From Syntrophobacterales bacterium (lineage in GTDB: Bacteria; Desulfobacterota; Syntrophia; Syntrophales; UBA5619): a stretch of DNA of 64,000 bases. A program made the position numbers and the translations under genes. Below, piece after piece: positions 46,170 through 54,860 of this stretch. Within the stretch, counting starts at the first letter, position 1. Each line of letters starts with the position of its first letter. The stretch spans positions 1 to 64,000 of the forward strand of contig JAHYJE010000012.1 of assembly GCA_019429105.1 (NCBI GenBank). The letters are read 5' to 3'. The notes under the pieces are model-generated. The model did no database searches. It was not told the origin of the DNA and saw only the letters and a list, made by a program, of their open reading frames with translations.

Positions 46170-46273
46170 TTTATGAACAGCAAGACCCCCCGGAAACCGC
46201 GTGGTTGCGGATAGTTTCGTTGATAGCATAATTAAATGTTTTAACCTGTAAGCTTCGGAAAACTCAGCGGCGT

Positions 46274-47371
46274 TCAACCCCGCTTGGGCTCGTAGATGCA
46301 ATATGGCTCGGCGGCGAGATAATCGCCGGTCTCCTCGTAGGCGCGCGCCCGACAACCGCCACATACCTTCAAAAATTCACAGCGACCGCATTTGCCTTTG
46401 TAGCGACCCAAATCACGCAAATCATTGAAAATGAGTGATTTCCCCCAGATATCGATGAAGCTGTTCTCCTTTAACTGACCGCAGTCCAGCTCGAGGTATC
46501 CGCACGGCTGAACCTGACCGGTATGGGAAATAAAACAGAAGGAACTTCCCCCCATGCAGCCGCGGGTCATCGAGTGCAGCGTCCGGACGTCTTTAGTGCG
46601 CTGCGTGGCCATTTCCCCGGTGGCGTTTTTGAGCTCCTTTTGCCTCTGGTGGAAGATCCGGTAGTAATGCGGGGCGCAGGTCGCCTTCAATTGCATGCTG
46701 CAGGTCAGGCCCGTATCGAAAAACCAGTCCAGCGTCTCTTCATATTGCAAGGGCTTGATCTCCTGATCGGCCATCTCCTTGCCCCGTCCCGTCGGCACAA
46801 GCAGAAAGATATGGTGGGCCACTGCGCCGACGCTATGGGCAAGATCATGCAGGCTTTGAATCTGGGAGAGGTTGCCCTTCGTAATCGTCGTATTGATCTG
46901 GAACTCCAGTCCGGCCCGTTTCATTGCCGCAATGCCCTGCATCGTCCCGGCAAACGCCCCCGGAACACCCCGGAATTTGTCGTGACTTTCCGGATCGGGG
47001 CCATCGATGCTGACGCTTACCCGTTTTATCCCGGAAGCGATCAATTTGTGAACAATTTCATCGCTCATCAGCGTGCCGTTGGTCGCAAGCACCATCCGCA
47101 ACCCCAGCGAATCTCCATAAGCGGCAAGCTCATACACATCTTTGCGCAAAAGCGGCTCTCCGCCGGTAAGGATAATGACCGGTTTGCCGACGGCGGCAAT
47201 CTCGTCAAGCACCTGCATCGCTTTTTCGGTGCTTAGTTCTCCGGGGTAAGGACCCTGCATTGCCGAAGCGCGGCAGTGTTTGCAGGAAAGGTTGCAACTG
47301 CGGGTGATCTCCCAGGCAACCATCCTCAAGGTATTGGGCAGAATCAGCGAGGAATCATTTTTCGTTGTCAT
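46274..47371 (-). CDS. ahbD: radical SAM/SPASM protein, AhbD-like heme synthase
   Basis: The ATG at 47371 follows TTGGAG. The 365-residue product has the radical SAM motif RSCNLSCKHCRAS (Cx3Cx2C), ILTGGEPLLR and VSIDGPDPESHDKFRG. A C-terminal SPASM region follows (CMGGSSF, VQPCGYLELDCG, GKCGRCEFLKVCGGCRAR). AhbD converts iron-coproporphyrin III to heme b in the siroheme-dependent pathway. hemB, hemC, hemD and hemA nearby support this. AhbC/NirJ-type or another SPASM role is possible. Confidence 0.75.
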   Translation of the reverse strand: MTTKNDSSLILPNTLRMVAWEITRSCNLSCKHCRASAMQGPYPGELSTEKAMQVLDEIAAVGKPVIILTGGEPLLRKDVYELAAYGDSLGLRMVLATNGTLMSDEIVHKLIASGIKRVSVSIDGPDPESHDKFRGVPGAFAGTMQGIAAMKRAGLEFQINTTITKGNLSQIQSLHDLAHSVGAVAHHIFLLVPTGRGKEMADQEIKPLQYEETLDWFFDTGLTCSMQLKATCAPHYYRIFHQRQKELKNATGEMATQRTKDVRTLHSMTRGCMGGSSFCFISHTGQVQPCGYLELDCGQLKENSFIDIWGKSLIFNDLRDLGRYKGKCGRCEFLKVCGGCRARAYEETGDYLAAEPYCIYEPKRG

Positions 47372-47553
47372 ATCATTGTGCTCCAAAGGTTGACACTGTT
47401 GTATAATGCGCAGTTTGAAGAGCGCAAATGGAAAGCATCATAAACAATACATCTTCTATTGTTAAGCGGTTTTCAGGGCATGCTCCCATCAATATTTCCC
47501 GTAATATAAGGCTCATGCAGCCTGGCAGATAATCGGTCGCTCAGTCGCTTGCT

Positions 47554-48543
47554 TCAAATGCCGTTCGTGCGGTTCCGCAAAAATTCAGCCGCCTCGGGGG
47601 CAAAATAGGTGATTATCATATCCGCCCCGGCCCGTTTGATCGCTGTCAGGGATTCCATCATCGCCCGCTCGCCATCGAGCCACCCCATACTGGCCGCGGC
47701 CTTGATCATCGCAAACTCGCCGCTGACGTTATAGGCGGCAAGGGGAAGGTCGAACTCTTCCTTCGCCCGGCGGATCAGATCGAGATACGGCAGAGCCGGC
47801 TTGACCATAATTATGTCTGCGCCTTCCTCTACATCGAGGGTGATTTCGCGAATCGCCTCGTCCCCGTTTGCCGGGTCCATCTGGTAGCCCCGGCGATCCC
47901 CGAAGGCGGGGGCGCTTTCTGCCGCCTCCCGAAACGGACCGTAAAAACAGGAGGCGAATTTGGCCGAATAACCCATAATCGGGATGGACTCAAAACCTGC
48001 TTCATCAAGACCCTCCCGGATCGCGCCCACCTGCCCGTCCATCATCGCCGACGGGGCAACCATGTCGGCCCCGGCCTTGGCATGGGAAACGGCCATTTCG
48101 GAGAGCACTTCCAGCGTCATGTCGTTGTGCACTTCCCCTTTTTCGATGATGCCGCAATGGCCGTGGCTCGTGTATTCGCAAACGCAGACGTCGGTTATAA
48201 CAATGATATCCGGCACCTTTGCCTTGATTTCCCGGCTGGCCATCTGGACCACGCCGCCCTCGATCAGCGCCTGCGAGGCAATGTCGTCTTTTTTATCGGG
48301 GATCCCGAAAAGAATCACCGCGGGAATCCCCAGCTCTTTGAGCCTTGTCGCCTCCTTGACGATGTTGTCCACCGACATCTGGAAATTCCCCGGCATCGAC
48401 GGGATCGGTTTTTTCACCCTTTTCCCGGGGACAACAAAAAGCGGGTAGATGAGATTATCTACCGACAGGCGCGTCTCGCGCACCATCCGTCGGAGAGTGT
48501 CGTTTTTTCTAAGCCGGCGCGGCCGATATTCCGGAAATTGCAT
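47554..48543 (-). CDS. hemB: delta-aminolevulinic acid dehydratase (porphobilinogen synthase)
   Basis: HemB joins two 5-aminolevulinate into porphobilinogen. The ATG at 48543 is chosen for its GGGAG site; the 329-residue protein then begins [12 protein letters not shown]. The metal site [14 protein letters not shown] has three cysteines, the zinc-dependent type. The two catalytic lysines lie in [13 protein letters not shown] and [11 protein letters not shown]. It sits between ilvN and the AhbD-like gene. Confidence 0.95.
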   Translation of the reverse strand: MQFPEYRPRRLRKNDTLRRMVRETRLSVDNLIYPLFVVPGKRVKKPIPSMPGNFQMSVDNIVKEATRLKELGIPAVILFGIPDKKDDIASQALIEGGVVQMASREIKAKVPDIIVITDVCVCEYTSHGHCGIIEKGEVHNDMTLEVLSEMAVSHAKAGADMVAPSAMMDGQVGAIREGLDEAGFESIPIMGYSAKFASCFYGPFREAAESAPAFGDRRGYQMDPANGDEAIREITLDVEEGADIIMVKPALPYLDLIRRAKEEFDLPLAAYNVSGEFAMIKAAASMGWLDGERAMMESLTAIKRAGADMIITYFAPEAAEFLRNRTNGI

Positions 48544-48686
48544 CGTAATTCTCCCTTCATTAAAGAATTGCATCGCCCCTTCTGCTTCGTTATCTTTTCA
48601 TCGGTAAGAAAGCCAAGCGCATCGTATCCCTAAAACCGGACCGAACTTATCAGCTATCAAGACGGATTGCAATCCCAATGTATTCC

Positions 48687-49175
48687 TTACTCTCCATCTT
48701 CAATCGCCACCACGCCTGTCCGGGAAAAATCTTCCATCCCGAATTGTTTGAGCGCCATTATCTCTTTCAGCAGAACCCCGTTTTCCCCGGTAATTTCCAG
48801 TACGCATCTTTGCTCGTCAGCGCTGAGAATTTTCCAGTTTTTTTCCTGCGCGAGCGCTTCAAGCTTTTTTCTCTCTCCCTCTTTCGACCAGTTCAGCCTG
48901 ACCAGAAACAGCTCGCGCCGGACGGCTTTGCGTCCCGTCAAATCGGCTACCTCGATGATGTCAACCAGCCGGGCAATCTGTTTGAGTATCCTTGTGAGCG
49001 TCGCGTTGTCCCCGATTGTGGTGATGATGATTCTTGTCCTCGCAGGGTCCATCGTAACATTGGCGGAGATGCTTTCAATGTTGAACCCTCTGCCGCTGAG
49101 CGTGCCCGATATCCGTGCCAGGACATCGGGTTTGTTGTTGACCAGAATAGATATTACGTTTTCTCGCACTTCCAT
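48687..49175 (-). CDS. ilvN: acetolactate synthase small (regulatory) subunit
   Basis: This subunit gives valine feedback control of acetolactate synthase. The 162-residue protein has an N-terminal ACT domain (VISILVNNKPDVLARISG and GRGFNIESISAN) and a C-terminal ALS_ss domain (about 85-162). It follows ilvB by 18 bases and so shares the ilv attenuator upstream of ilvB. Confidence 0.93.
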   Translation of the reverse strand: MEVRENVISILVNNKPDVLARISGTLSGRGFNIESISANVTMDPARTRIIITTIGDNATLTRILKQIARLVDIIEVADLTGRKAVRRELFLVRLNWSKEGERKKLEALAQEKNWKILSADEQRCVLEITGENGVLLKEIMALKQFGMEDFSRTGVVAIEDGE

Positions 49176-49193
49176 GGCTTTAACATCCTTTCT

Positions 49194-50942
49194 CTAATTA
49201 AATGAACGGGTAAACGGGTCATCCCCATTTTCGGCAACTGCCGCTCCTTTTGTCGCCATCGGGCCAAAATCTATTTCGTTAAGCGGCGCCCCCGGTTTTA
49301 CCATCGGATAAACGCCCTCTTCCCTGTCAACGATAAAATCCATAACCACTACCCCTTCCGTGGCAAAGGCCTCCTTGATCACCTCTTCAACTTCTGCCAC
49401 TGTCCGCGCCCGCAGCCCCTTGGCGCCATAGGCCTCGGCAATTTTCAAGAAATCGGGATTGTCATCGAGGATAGTCTGGGAATAGCGCTTCTGATAGAAC
49501 TTCTCCTGCCACTGACGAACCATACCCAGGAAACTATTGTTAAGAATCGCTATCTTAACCGGCAGTTTATTCTGCACAGCCGTGCCCAGCTCCTGGATAT
49601 TCATCTGGATACTGCCGTCGCCGGCGACATCGATCACCAGTTTGTCCGGGCACGCCACCTGCGCACCGATGGCGGCAGGGAAGCCGAAGCCCATCGTTCC
49701 CAATCCCCCCGAGGTAAGGAAGCAGTTCGGCTCGTTGTACTGAAAAAACTGCGCCGCCCACATCTGATTCTGCCCCACTTCCGTGGCGATGACGGCTTTG
49801 CCTTGGGATAACTCGTAGAGTTTTTCCACAACAAACTGCGGTTTGATGACATCGCCATTGCTCTTGTAACCCAGCGGATGTTCTCTTTTCCAGGTCATAA
49901 CCTGTTCCTGCCAATCCTTGATGGCGCCGGGCTGGAGATCATTTCTTTCTTTCAATCTGGCAACAAGGACAGAAAGCGCCTGTTTTGCGTCGGCAACGAT
50001 AGAGAGATTCGTCCTGACAATTTTATCGATGGAAACGGGATCAATATCAATGTGAATGATCTGGGCGCGGGGCGCAAAGGCTTCGACCTTGGAAGTTACC
50101 CGGTCATCAAAACGCACGCCAACCCCGATCACAAGATCGCAATTGGTAAAAGCCATATTTGCCGCATAGGTTCCGTGCATTCCCGCCATTCCCAGCCAAA
50201 GCGGATCTGATGCGGGAAACGCGCCCAACCCCATCAGTGTCGAAGTAACCGGAGCGCCAATCATTCTTGCCAATTCCCGCAACTCGCCGGACGCCTTGCC
50301 CAGTGAAACCCCGCCCCCGGCAAAGACAAGGGGATTCCGAGCGGCGGCGACCATTGCCGCGGCCTTGTCTATTGCAGAGGCGGCGGGCATCTCTTCGGCA
50401 TACTGGTAGCCGCTCTGAAAACAGACATCCGCTTCTTCCATTTCCGCCTGCATGACATCCTTGGGAAGATCAACCAGCACGGGGCCAGGTCTGCCCGAAC
50501 GGGCAATATGAAACGCCTCCCGCACAACCTTTCCCAGTTCGGCGACATTGCGCACAAGAAAGTTGTGTTTGGTGCAGGGGCGAGTAATCCCCATTATATC
50601 AACCTCTTGAAAAGCATCGCTGCCGATCAGGGGAGTTGGCACCTGCCCCGTCAGGATAACGACAGGGATGGAATCGCTATGCGCGTTGGCGATTCCGGTA
50701 ACCGTATTGGTGGCGCCGGGACCGGAAGTCACCAGACAGACGCCGACCTTTCCTGAAGCCCGCGCGTAACCGTCGGCGGCGTGAATGGCGCCTTGTTCGT
50801 GCCTGACCAGAATATGCCGTACCTTTTGGCGATACAATTCGTCATAGATGCCGATAACCGCTCCCCCCGGATAGCCAAAGATTACTTCAACCTTCTCCAT
50901 TTCTAATGCCTTGAACAGAATTTGCGCTCCTGATACCTTCAC
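49194..50942 (-). CDS. ilvB: acetolactate synthase large subunit
   Basis: This ThDP enzyme condenses pyruvate with pyruvate or 2-oxobutyrate for branched-chain amino acids. The GTG at 50942 is chosen because GGAGG lies 7 bases upstream. The 582-residue product then starts MKVSGAQILFKALE. Motifs include FGYPGGAVIGIYDEL with the catalytic Glu region (VRHEQGAIHAADGYAR) and the ThDP site GDGSIQMNIQELGT. The mRNA begins at a promoter and attenuator at 51.0-51.2 kb. Confidence 0.95.
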   Translation of the reverse strand: MKVSGAQILFKALEMEKVEVIFGYPGGAVIGIYDELYRQKVRHILVRHEQGAIHAADGYARASGKVGVCLVTSGPGATNTVTGIANAHSDSIPVVILTGQVPTPLIGSDAFQEVDIMGITRPCTKHNFLVRNVAELGKVVREAFHIARSGRPGPVLVDLPKDVMQAEMEEADVCFQSGYQYAEEMPAASAIDKAAAMVAAARNPLVFAGGGVSLGKASGELRELARMIGAPVTSTLMGLGAFPASDPLWLGMAGMHGTYAANMAFTNCDLVIGVGVRFDDRVTSKVEAFAPRAQIIHIDIDPVSIDKIVRTNLSIVADAKQALSVLVARLKERNDLQPGAIKDWQEQVMTWKREHPLGYKSNGDVIKPQFVVEKLYELSQGKAVIATEVGQNQMWAAQFFQYNEPNCFLTSGGLGTMGFGFPAAIGAQVACPDKLVIDVAGDGSIQMNIQELGTAVQNKLPVKIAILNNSFLGMVRQWQEKFYQKRYSQTILDDNPDFLKIAEAYGAKGLRARTVAEVEEVIKEAFATEGVVVMDFIVDREEGVYPMVKPGAPLNEIDFGPMATKGAAVAENGDDPFTRSFN

Positions 50943-50998
50943 TTCCGACCTCCAGTTTTTGAGGATTTTCCCAATTTGACGCGCCCTGCCCGGCGCAC

Positions 50999-51036
50999 AA
51001 AAAAAAACCGTTGCCAACCTTTTCGGCTGGCAACGG
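50999..51036 (-). terminator. ilvBN attenuator terminator
   Basis: On the minus strand CCGTTGCCA, an 11-base loop and TGGCAACGG are followed by nine T's. It lies between the Ile-rich leader ORF and ilvB, the place expected of an attenuator. Confidence 0.85.
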
Positions 51037-51059
51037 TTTAAATGCAAAACAACAAACCA

Positions 51060-51131
51060 CTATCCAGCCGGGACCTCCCCGATAATAATTATGCTGATAA
51101 TAATGGTTGCTGCCGTTATGTTTAACATCAT
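51060..51131 (-). CDS. Ile-rich leader peptide of the ilvBN operon
   Basis: A 23-codon ORF (ATG at 51131, TAG at 51062-51060) preceded by GGAGAG encodes a peptide beginning MMLNITAAT. Runs of three and four isoleucine codons follow, separated by Ser: 8 of 23 residues are Ile (ATT, ATC and ATA), with one Leu and one Val. The stop lies 23 bases before a T-tailed hairpin that precedes ilvB. Ribosome stalling at Ile codons when Ile-tRNA is short would favour read-through. This is inferred from the classical attenuation model. Confidence 0.85.
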   Translation of the reverse strand: MMLNITAATIIISIIIIGEVPAG

Positions 51132-51154
51132 ACTCTCCATGTAATGTTGCCATG

Positions 51155-51184
51155 CCTATAGCAACAGTCTGTTTCTTTTGTCAA
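51155..51184 (-). promoter_or_regulatory. promoter of the ilvBN leader
   Basis: On the minus strand TTGACA (51184-51179), an 18-base spacer and TATAGG (51160-51155) give a sigma70-like promoter about 24 bases before the leader-peptide ATG. Confidence 0.6.
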
Positions 51185-51207
51185 GAATTATTTATCTGCG
51201 TGCGGCT

Positions 51208-51390
51208 CTAAGGATGGGCAGTCAGCAAATCAATGAGCGGCGCATAAAATCCTCCCCAATAAGTTAGAGCCAGCAAAATAACCGTAGCAATGAAACTTGC
51301 CAGGGAATTGCGGTTGCTGTCAATCATTGAAGTAATGAAATTAAACACAAGCGCCGCGATAAAAATTATCTGAGGCAAGGCTTCTTGCAT
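51208..51390 (-). CDS. small two-helix membrane protein
   Basis: The 60-residue protein has two hydrophobic helices (about 7-23 and 30-52; LPQIIFIAALVFNFITS and LASFIATVILLALTYWGGFY) split by a short polar turn (DSNRN). A GGAG site precedes the ATG. It resembles small phage-type membrane proteins in layout, but I recognise no named family. It lies between ilvB and a MITE-like repeat. Confidence 0.6.
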   Translation of the reverse strand: MQEALPQIIFIAALVFNFITSMIDSNRNSLASFIATVILLALTYWGGFYAPLIDLLTAHP

Positions 51391-51423
51391 TCATATTCTC
51401 CTATTAAAATAAATAAGTAGAGG

Positions 51424-51589
51424 CAATTGCAAAACTCTCACATTCTGTCATTCCCGCAATGATTTTAAGCGGGAAAACGAAGTTTAATGTTCATAATCTG
51501 GTTCTAACTGCTTGAAAAACCGTATTCCCGATAGAAGCATTGTGTACATTAAGCTCCGCTTTCGGGAATGACAAATAGTTTTGCAATTG
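51424..51589 (+). repeat. MITE-like repeat, copy B (full length)
   Basis: The 166-base element has perfect 13-base terminal inverted repeats CAATTGCAAAACT / AGTTTTGCAATTG, extendable to GAG.CAATTG at both ends. Inside are TGTCATTCCCGC and GCGGGAA hairpin arms at the left, and ATTCCCGA / TCGGGAAT arms at the right. It encodes no protein. Near-identical copies are at 53437-53584 and, inverted, at 11642-11777. Confidence 0.9.
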
Positions 51590-51617
51590 GCTCAGTATGG
51601 TCGAATAATTTTGCCTC

Positions 51618-52403
51618 TCAACCTGCAAAGGCGGCGGTAAGTGCGTCAACCAGCTCCGGGATAGTGGCGCGCTTTTGACGGATATGGACGGGTAACCCCG
51701 CCTTTTCCGCCGCCGCCTCCGTTACCGGGCCAATAGTCGCCACCTTGACCTGGGACGGAAGATGGAAATTCCCTCCCATGATCTTCATAAAATTGACGAC
51801 GGTAGAACCACTGGTAAAGATAAGGACGGAAATCTCACCATCCTCAAAAAGGCGAATCAGTTCAGATGGATCCCTGTCCGTGCCAATCGTTCGATACACA
51901 GTTGCCACCTCGACGGTTGCGCCCAGCCTGGCAAGTCCTGCGGGGATAACATCGCGCGCTTCCTGAGCGCGGGGCAGCAGAACACTGCATCCCTGCAAAT
52001 CACGCCCGGCAAAGGCCTTAACCACCCCCTCCGAAACGAATTCATCCGGCATCAGATCGACTTTTATTCCCCATGCCTCGATTGCCGCTGCCGTTGCCGG
52101 GCCGATAGCGGCAATCTTTACGCCCTGGAGCGCCCGGATGTCTTTCCCCTGCTCTCTCAGACGCCCAAAGAAAAAAGCCACCCCGTTGGCGCTGGTAAAA
52201 ATAATCCAGCGATAAGATTCCAGCTTCTCGAGCGCCCTATCCAGCATAGACCAGTCTGCGGGCGGCGCTATTTGGATGACCGGAAAATTTATCACCCTCG
52301 CCCCCCGGGCTGAAAGCAACCTCGTCAGCTCTCCCGACTGCTTCTCCGGCCTGGTGATAACGACCCCTCTGCCAGACAGGGGTTTTGTCTCAATCCCGTT
52401 CAT
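51618..52403 (-). CDS. hemD: uroporphyrinogen-III synthase
   Basis: HemD closes hydroxymethylbilane to uroporphyrinogen III. The 261-residue protein has GVVITRPEKQSGELTRLLSA at the N-terminus, RWIIFTSANGVAFFFGRL, and ISVLIFTSGSTVVNFMKIMG at the C-terminal lobe, typical of this weakly conserved family. It is a stand-alone gene; many relatives fuse it to the CobA methyltransferase. It follows hemC by 44 bases. Confidence 0.9.
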   Translation of the reverse strand: MNGIETKPLSGRGVVITRPEKQSGELTRLLSARGARVINFPVIQIAPPADWSMLDRALEKLESYRWIIFTSANGVAFFFGRLREQGKDIRALQGVKIAAIGPATAAAIEAWGIKVDLMPDEFVSEGVVKAFAGRDLQGCSVLLPRAQEARDVIPAGLARLGATVEVATVYRTIGTDRDPSELIRLFEDGEISVLIFTSGSTVVNFMKIMGGNFHLPSQVKVATIGPVTEAAAEKAGLPVHIRQKRATIPELVDALTAAFAG

Positions 52404-52447
52404 CGTATTCCCCGTATTTTGCCCGGATAAATGAGCCGGGCATCAGT

Positions 52448-53383
52448 TCAAGATAAGTTTTCCTGATTAATTTCAGCAAGCAGCACGTCCCCTCCCCGCA
52501 GCAGGATGGTTTCCGCCAAGCCTCTGCCGAGCTTTCGGTAATCGCCGGCTTCCCCCTCGGCGCGCTCGCGGATCACGACCTTCCCGTCGAGACTCCCCAC
52601 CATGCCCTCAATGACTATCTTTCCCCCGTTTTTTTTCGCGAATCCGGCAATAGGAAGCTGGCAACCGCCGCCGAGTCGCTCCAGAAATGCCCGTTCCGCT
52701 CCTGCTTCTACAAAAGTGACGGGATCATTCAAAAATTCAATAATATTCAGGCTGCGGTCATCGCCCCGTCTCGTTTCCAACCCCAGCACCCCCTGCCCTA
52801 CGGCCGGCAGCAACATATCCACAGGAATAAATTGAGAAACGCGGGAACTCCATCCCATCCTCGCGATCCCCGCCGCGGCAAGGATAACGCCGCTCAAATT
52901 TTCCGTGTCCAGCTTCCTTATTCTCGTATCGAGGTTGCCCCGCATCGGCACAATCTCAAAACCGGGGAAACGGTTTTTCAATTGCAGCTCGCGCCTGAGC
53001 GAACCGGTCCCTATTTTCGCACCCGGAGGCATTTCTGCAAGCTTGCGGCCGCCTTTCGAGATCAGAACGTCGCGGGGATCCTCCCTCAGAGGCGTTACGG
53101 CAATTTCCAGTTTGTCCGGGAGTTCTGCCGGGACGTCCTTCATACTGTGGACGGCCAGATCGACATCGTTCCTGAGCAGGGCCTCTTCGATCTCCTTGAT
53201 AAAGACCCCCTTGCCGCCAATCACGGACAGGGCGACGTTCTGCATGATGTCCCCCTTGGTTCGAATTATCCGCAGCTCGACCTCAAGGCCAGGATGCCTC
53301 CCCCGGATGAGGTCGGCGATCATCCCCGACTGGGTAAGCGCCAAGGCGCTGCCTCTCGTTCCAATGATGAATTTATTTAAAAT
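52448..53383 (-). CDS. hemC: porphobilinogen deaminase (hydroxymethylbilane synthase)
   Basis: HemC links four porphobilinogens. The protein begins NKFIIGTRGSALALTQSGM and carries the dipyrromethane cofactor cysteine in LGGGCQLPIAGFA. Length is about 310. The start is unusual: the only in-frame ATG/GTG/TTG before the conserved start is a TTG at 53410 without a ribosome site. A perfect AGGAGG lies five bases before an in-frame ATT at 53383, which I take as the probable start. Confidence 0.9.
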   Translation of the reverse strand: MLNKFIIGTRGSALALTQSGMIADLIRGRHPGLEVELRIIRTKGDIMQNVALSVIGGKGVFIKEIEEALLRNDVDLAVHSMKDVPAELPDKLEIAVTPLREDPRDVLISKGGRKLAEMPPGAKIGTGSLRRELQLKNRFPGFEIVPMRGNLDTRIRKLDTENLSGVILAAAGIARMGWSSRVSQFIPVDMLLPAVGQGVLGLETRRGDDRSLNIIEFLNDPVTFVEAGAERAFLERLGGGCQLPIAGFAKKNGGKIVIEGMVGSLDGKVVIRERAEGEAGDYRKLGRGLAETILLRGGDVLLAEINQENLS

Positions 53384-53436
53384 AACAACCTCCTGAGCCT
53401 TAAGCTGCAAAGTTAGATAAATTTAAACAAGCGAGG

Positions 53437-53584
53437 AAATTGCAAAACTCTCACATTCTGTCATTCCCGCAATGATTTTAAGCGGGAATCTGGTTCTAAC
53501 TGCTTGAAAAACCGTATTCCCGATAGAAGCATTGTGTACATTAAGCTCCGCTTTCGGGAATGACAAATAGTTTTGCAATTGGCT
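53437..53584 (+). repeat. MITE-like repeat, copy C (21-bp internal deletion)
   Basis: It is nearly identical to copy B but lacks 21 bases after GCGGGAA. The terminal repeats AATTGCAAAACT / AGTTTTGCAATT are intact. It fills the gap between hemA (stop at 53591) and hemC, inside what should be one transcript. Confidence 0.9.
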
Positions 53585-53590
53585 CAAGCG

Positions 53591-54856
53591 TCAAAGCTTG
53601 AAAAGTCGGCGAATAGCCGCCATATCGGGCAGCTCGTCCCCCTCGCTGCTTTCCTCCTTCAAGACGGTTATCGGGTCGTGGAGTATCTTGTTTACAACCG
53701 AGGATACCAGCCATTCGACATGGGCGCGGTCCTCTTCCTTAAGTCCTCCCAGCCACGCAGAAAATCGGGCCAGCTCTCCCTGCACGATACTGTCCGTCTT
53801 TTCACGCAGTCTCACGATCGCCGGCACGGCGGCCAGCGAATTGAACCATTTTTCAAATCCCGCCACCTCTTCGGCAATGAGTTCCTCAGCCCGCAGGGCT
53901 TCTCCCCGGCGCATTGCCCTGTTCGCATCAACGACATCCTGAAGATGGTCTATATTGTACAAATAAACGTTATCAAGTTCTCCTACTTCGGGCTCTATGT
54001 CCCTCGGAACGGCGATATCTATCAAAAACAGCATATGCTGCTTATGTTTATGCTTCTTCAAGGCAGCGGCAACCATCGGGGCGGTGAGGATATAGCCCGG
54101 GGCGCCGGTTGAAGCGATAACGATATCAACCTCCGGCAGAAACGAGGGAAATTCATCAAAAGAGACGGCGGCGCCATGAAATTCCTCCGCCATTTGCTGC
54201 GCCCTCGCGATAGTTCTATTGGCGATGAAGAGGTTGCCGGCGCCCTGACGAATCAGATGGCGGGCGGCAAGTTCCGACATCTCGCCTGCGCCTATCAGGA
54301 GCGCCGCCTTTCCCTTGAGGCTGCCGAATATCTTTTTCGCCAGTTCCACGGCGGCATAACTTACCGAAACGGCATTGCCGGCAATTTCCGTCTCGCTTCT
54401 CACCCTCTTTGCCACCTGAAAGGCATGGTGGGTAAGGCGGTTCAGCAGAACGCCGGTGGCATGGCGATCAACGGCCATCCGATAGGCATCCTTTATCTGC
54501 CCAAGGATCTGCGGCTCCCCCATAACCATTGAATCAAGGCTGGATGCAACCCTAAAGAGGTGCAGCACTGCATCGATATCCCTGTAAATGTAAAGATATT
54601 TTTCCGTTTCATTGATATCGAAATTTCCCTGTGTGCACATGAAATTCTTCAGAAAATCCTCGCCCCGCGCCGTATCGCCGAGACGGGCGATCACCTCAAT
54701 CCGGTTGCAGGTTGCAAGGCAGATCGCCTCTTTTATCTCGGGGTTCATCATCAAATCAGGGAGGGCGACGTCCTGATCCGAGCAGTAGTTCTGGAGGCGC
54801 TCGCGAAGCTCGACGGGCGCTGTTTTATAATTCATGCCGACAAGGATAAGTTTCAT
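53591..54856 (-). CDS. hemA: glutamyl-tRNA reductase
   Basis: HemA reduces Glu-tRNA to glutamate-1-semialdehyde, the first step of C5 tetrapyrrole synthesis. The 421-residue protein has VGMNYKTAPVELRERL, the catalytic cysteine in CLATCNRIEVIA, the NADPH domain (ALLIGAGEMSELAARHL) and a C-terminal dimerisation helix region. It follows the ccsA-like gene by 4 bases, the common hemX-hemA pairing. Confidence 0.95.
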   Translation of the reverse strand: MKLILVGMNYKTAPVELRERLQNYCSDQDVALPDLMMNPEIKEAICLATCNRIEVIARLGDTARGEDFLKNFMCTQGNFDINETEKYLYIYRDIDAVLHLFRVASSLDSMVMGEPQILGQIKDAYRMAVDRHATGVLLNRLTHHAFQVAKRVRSETEIAGNAVSVSYAAVELAKKIFGSLKGKAALLIGAGEMSELAARHLIRQGAGNLFIANRTIARAQQMAEEFHGAAVSFDEFPSFLPEVDIVIASTGAPGYILTAPMVAAALKKHKHKQHMLFLIDIAVPRDIEPEVGELDNVYLYNIDHLQDVVDANRAMRRGEALRAEELIAEEVAGFEKWFNSLAAVPAIVRLREKTDSIVQGELARFSAWLGGLKEEDRAHVEWLVSSVVNKILHDPITVLKEESSEGDELPDMAAIRRLFKL

Positions 54857-54860
54857 AGGT

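Noticed and set aside
51008-51036. Hairpin as a plain terminator of an upstream gene
   Set aside because: The upstream reading frame is the Ile-rich leader on the same strand and ilvB follows, so attenuation explains it better.
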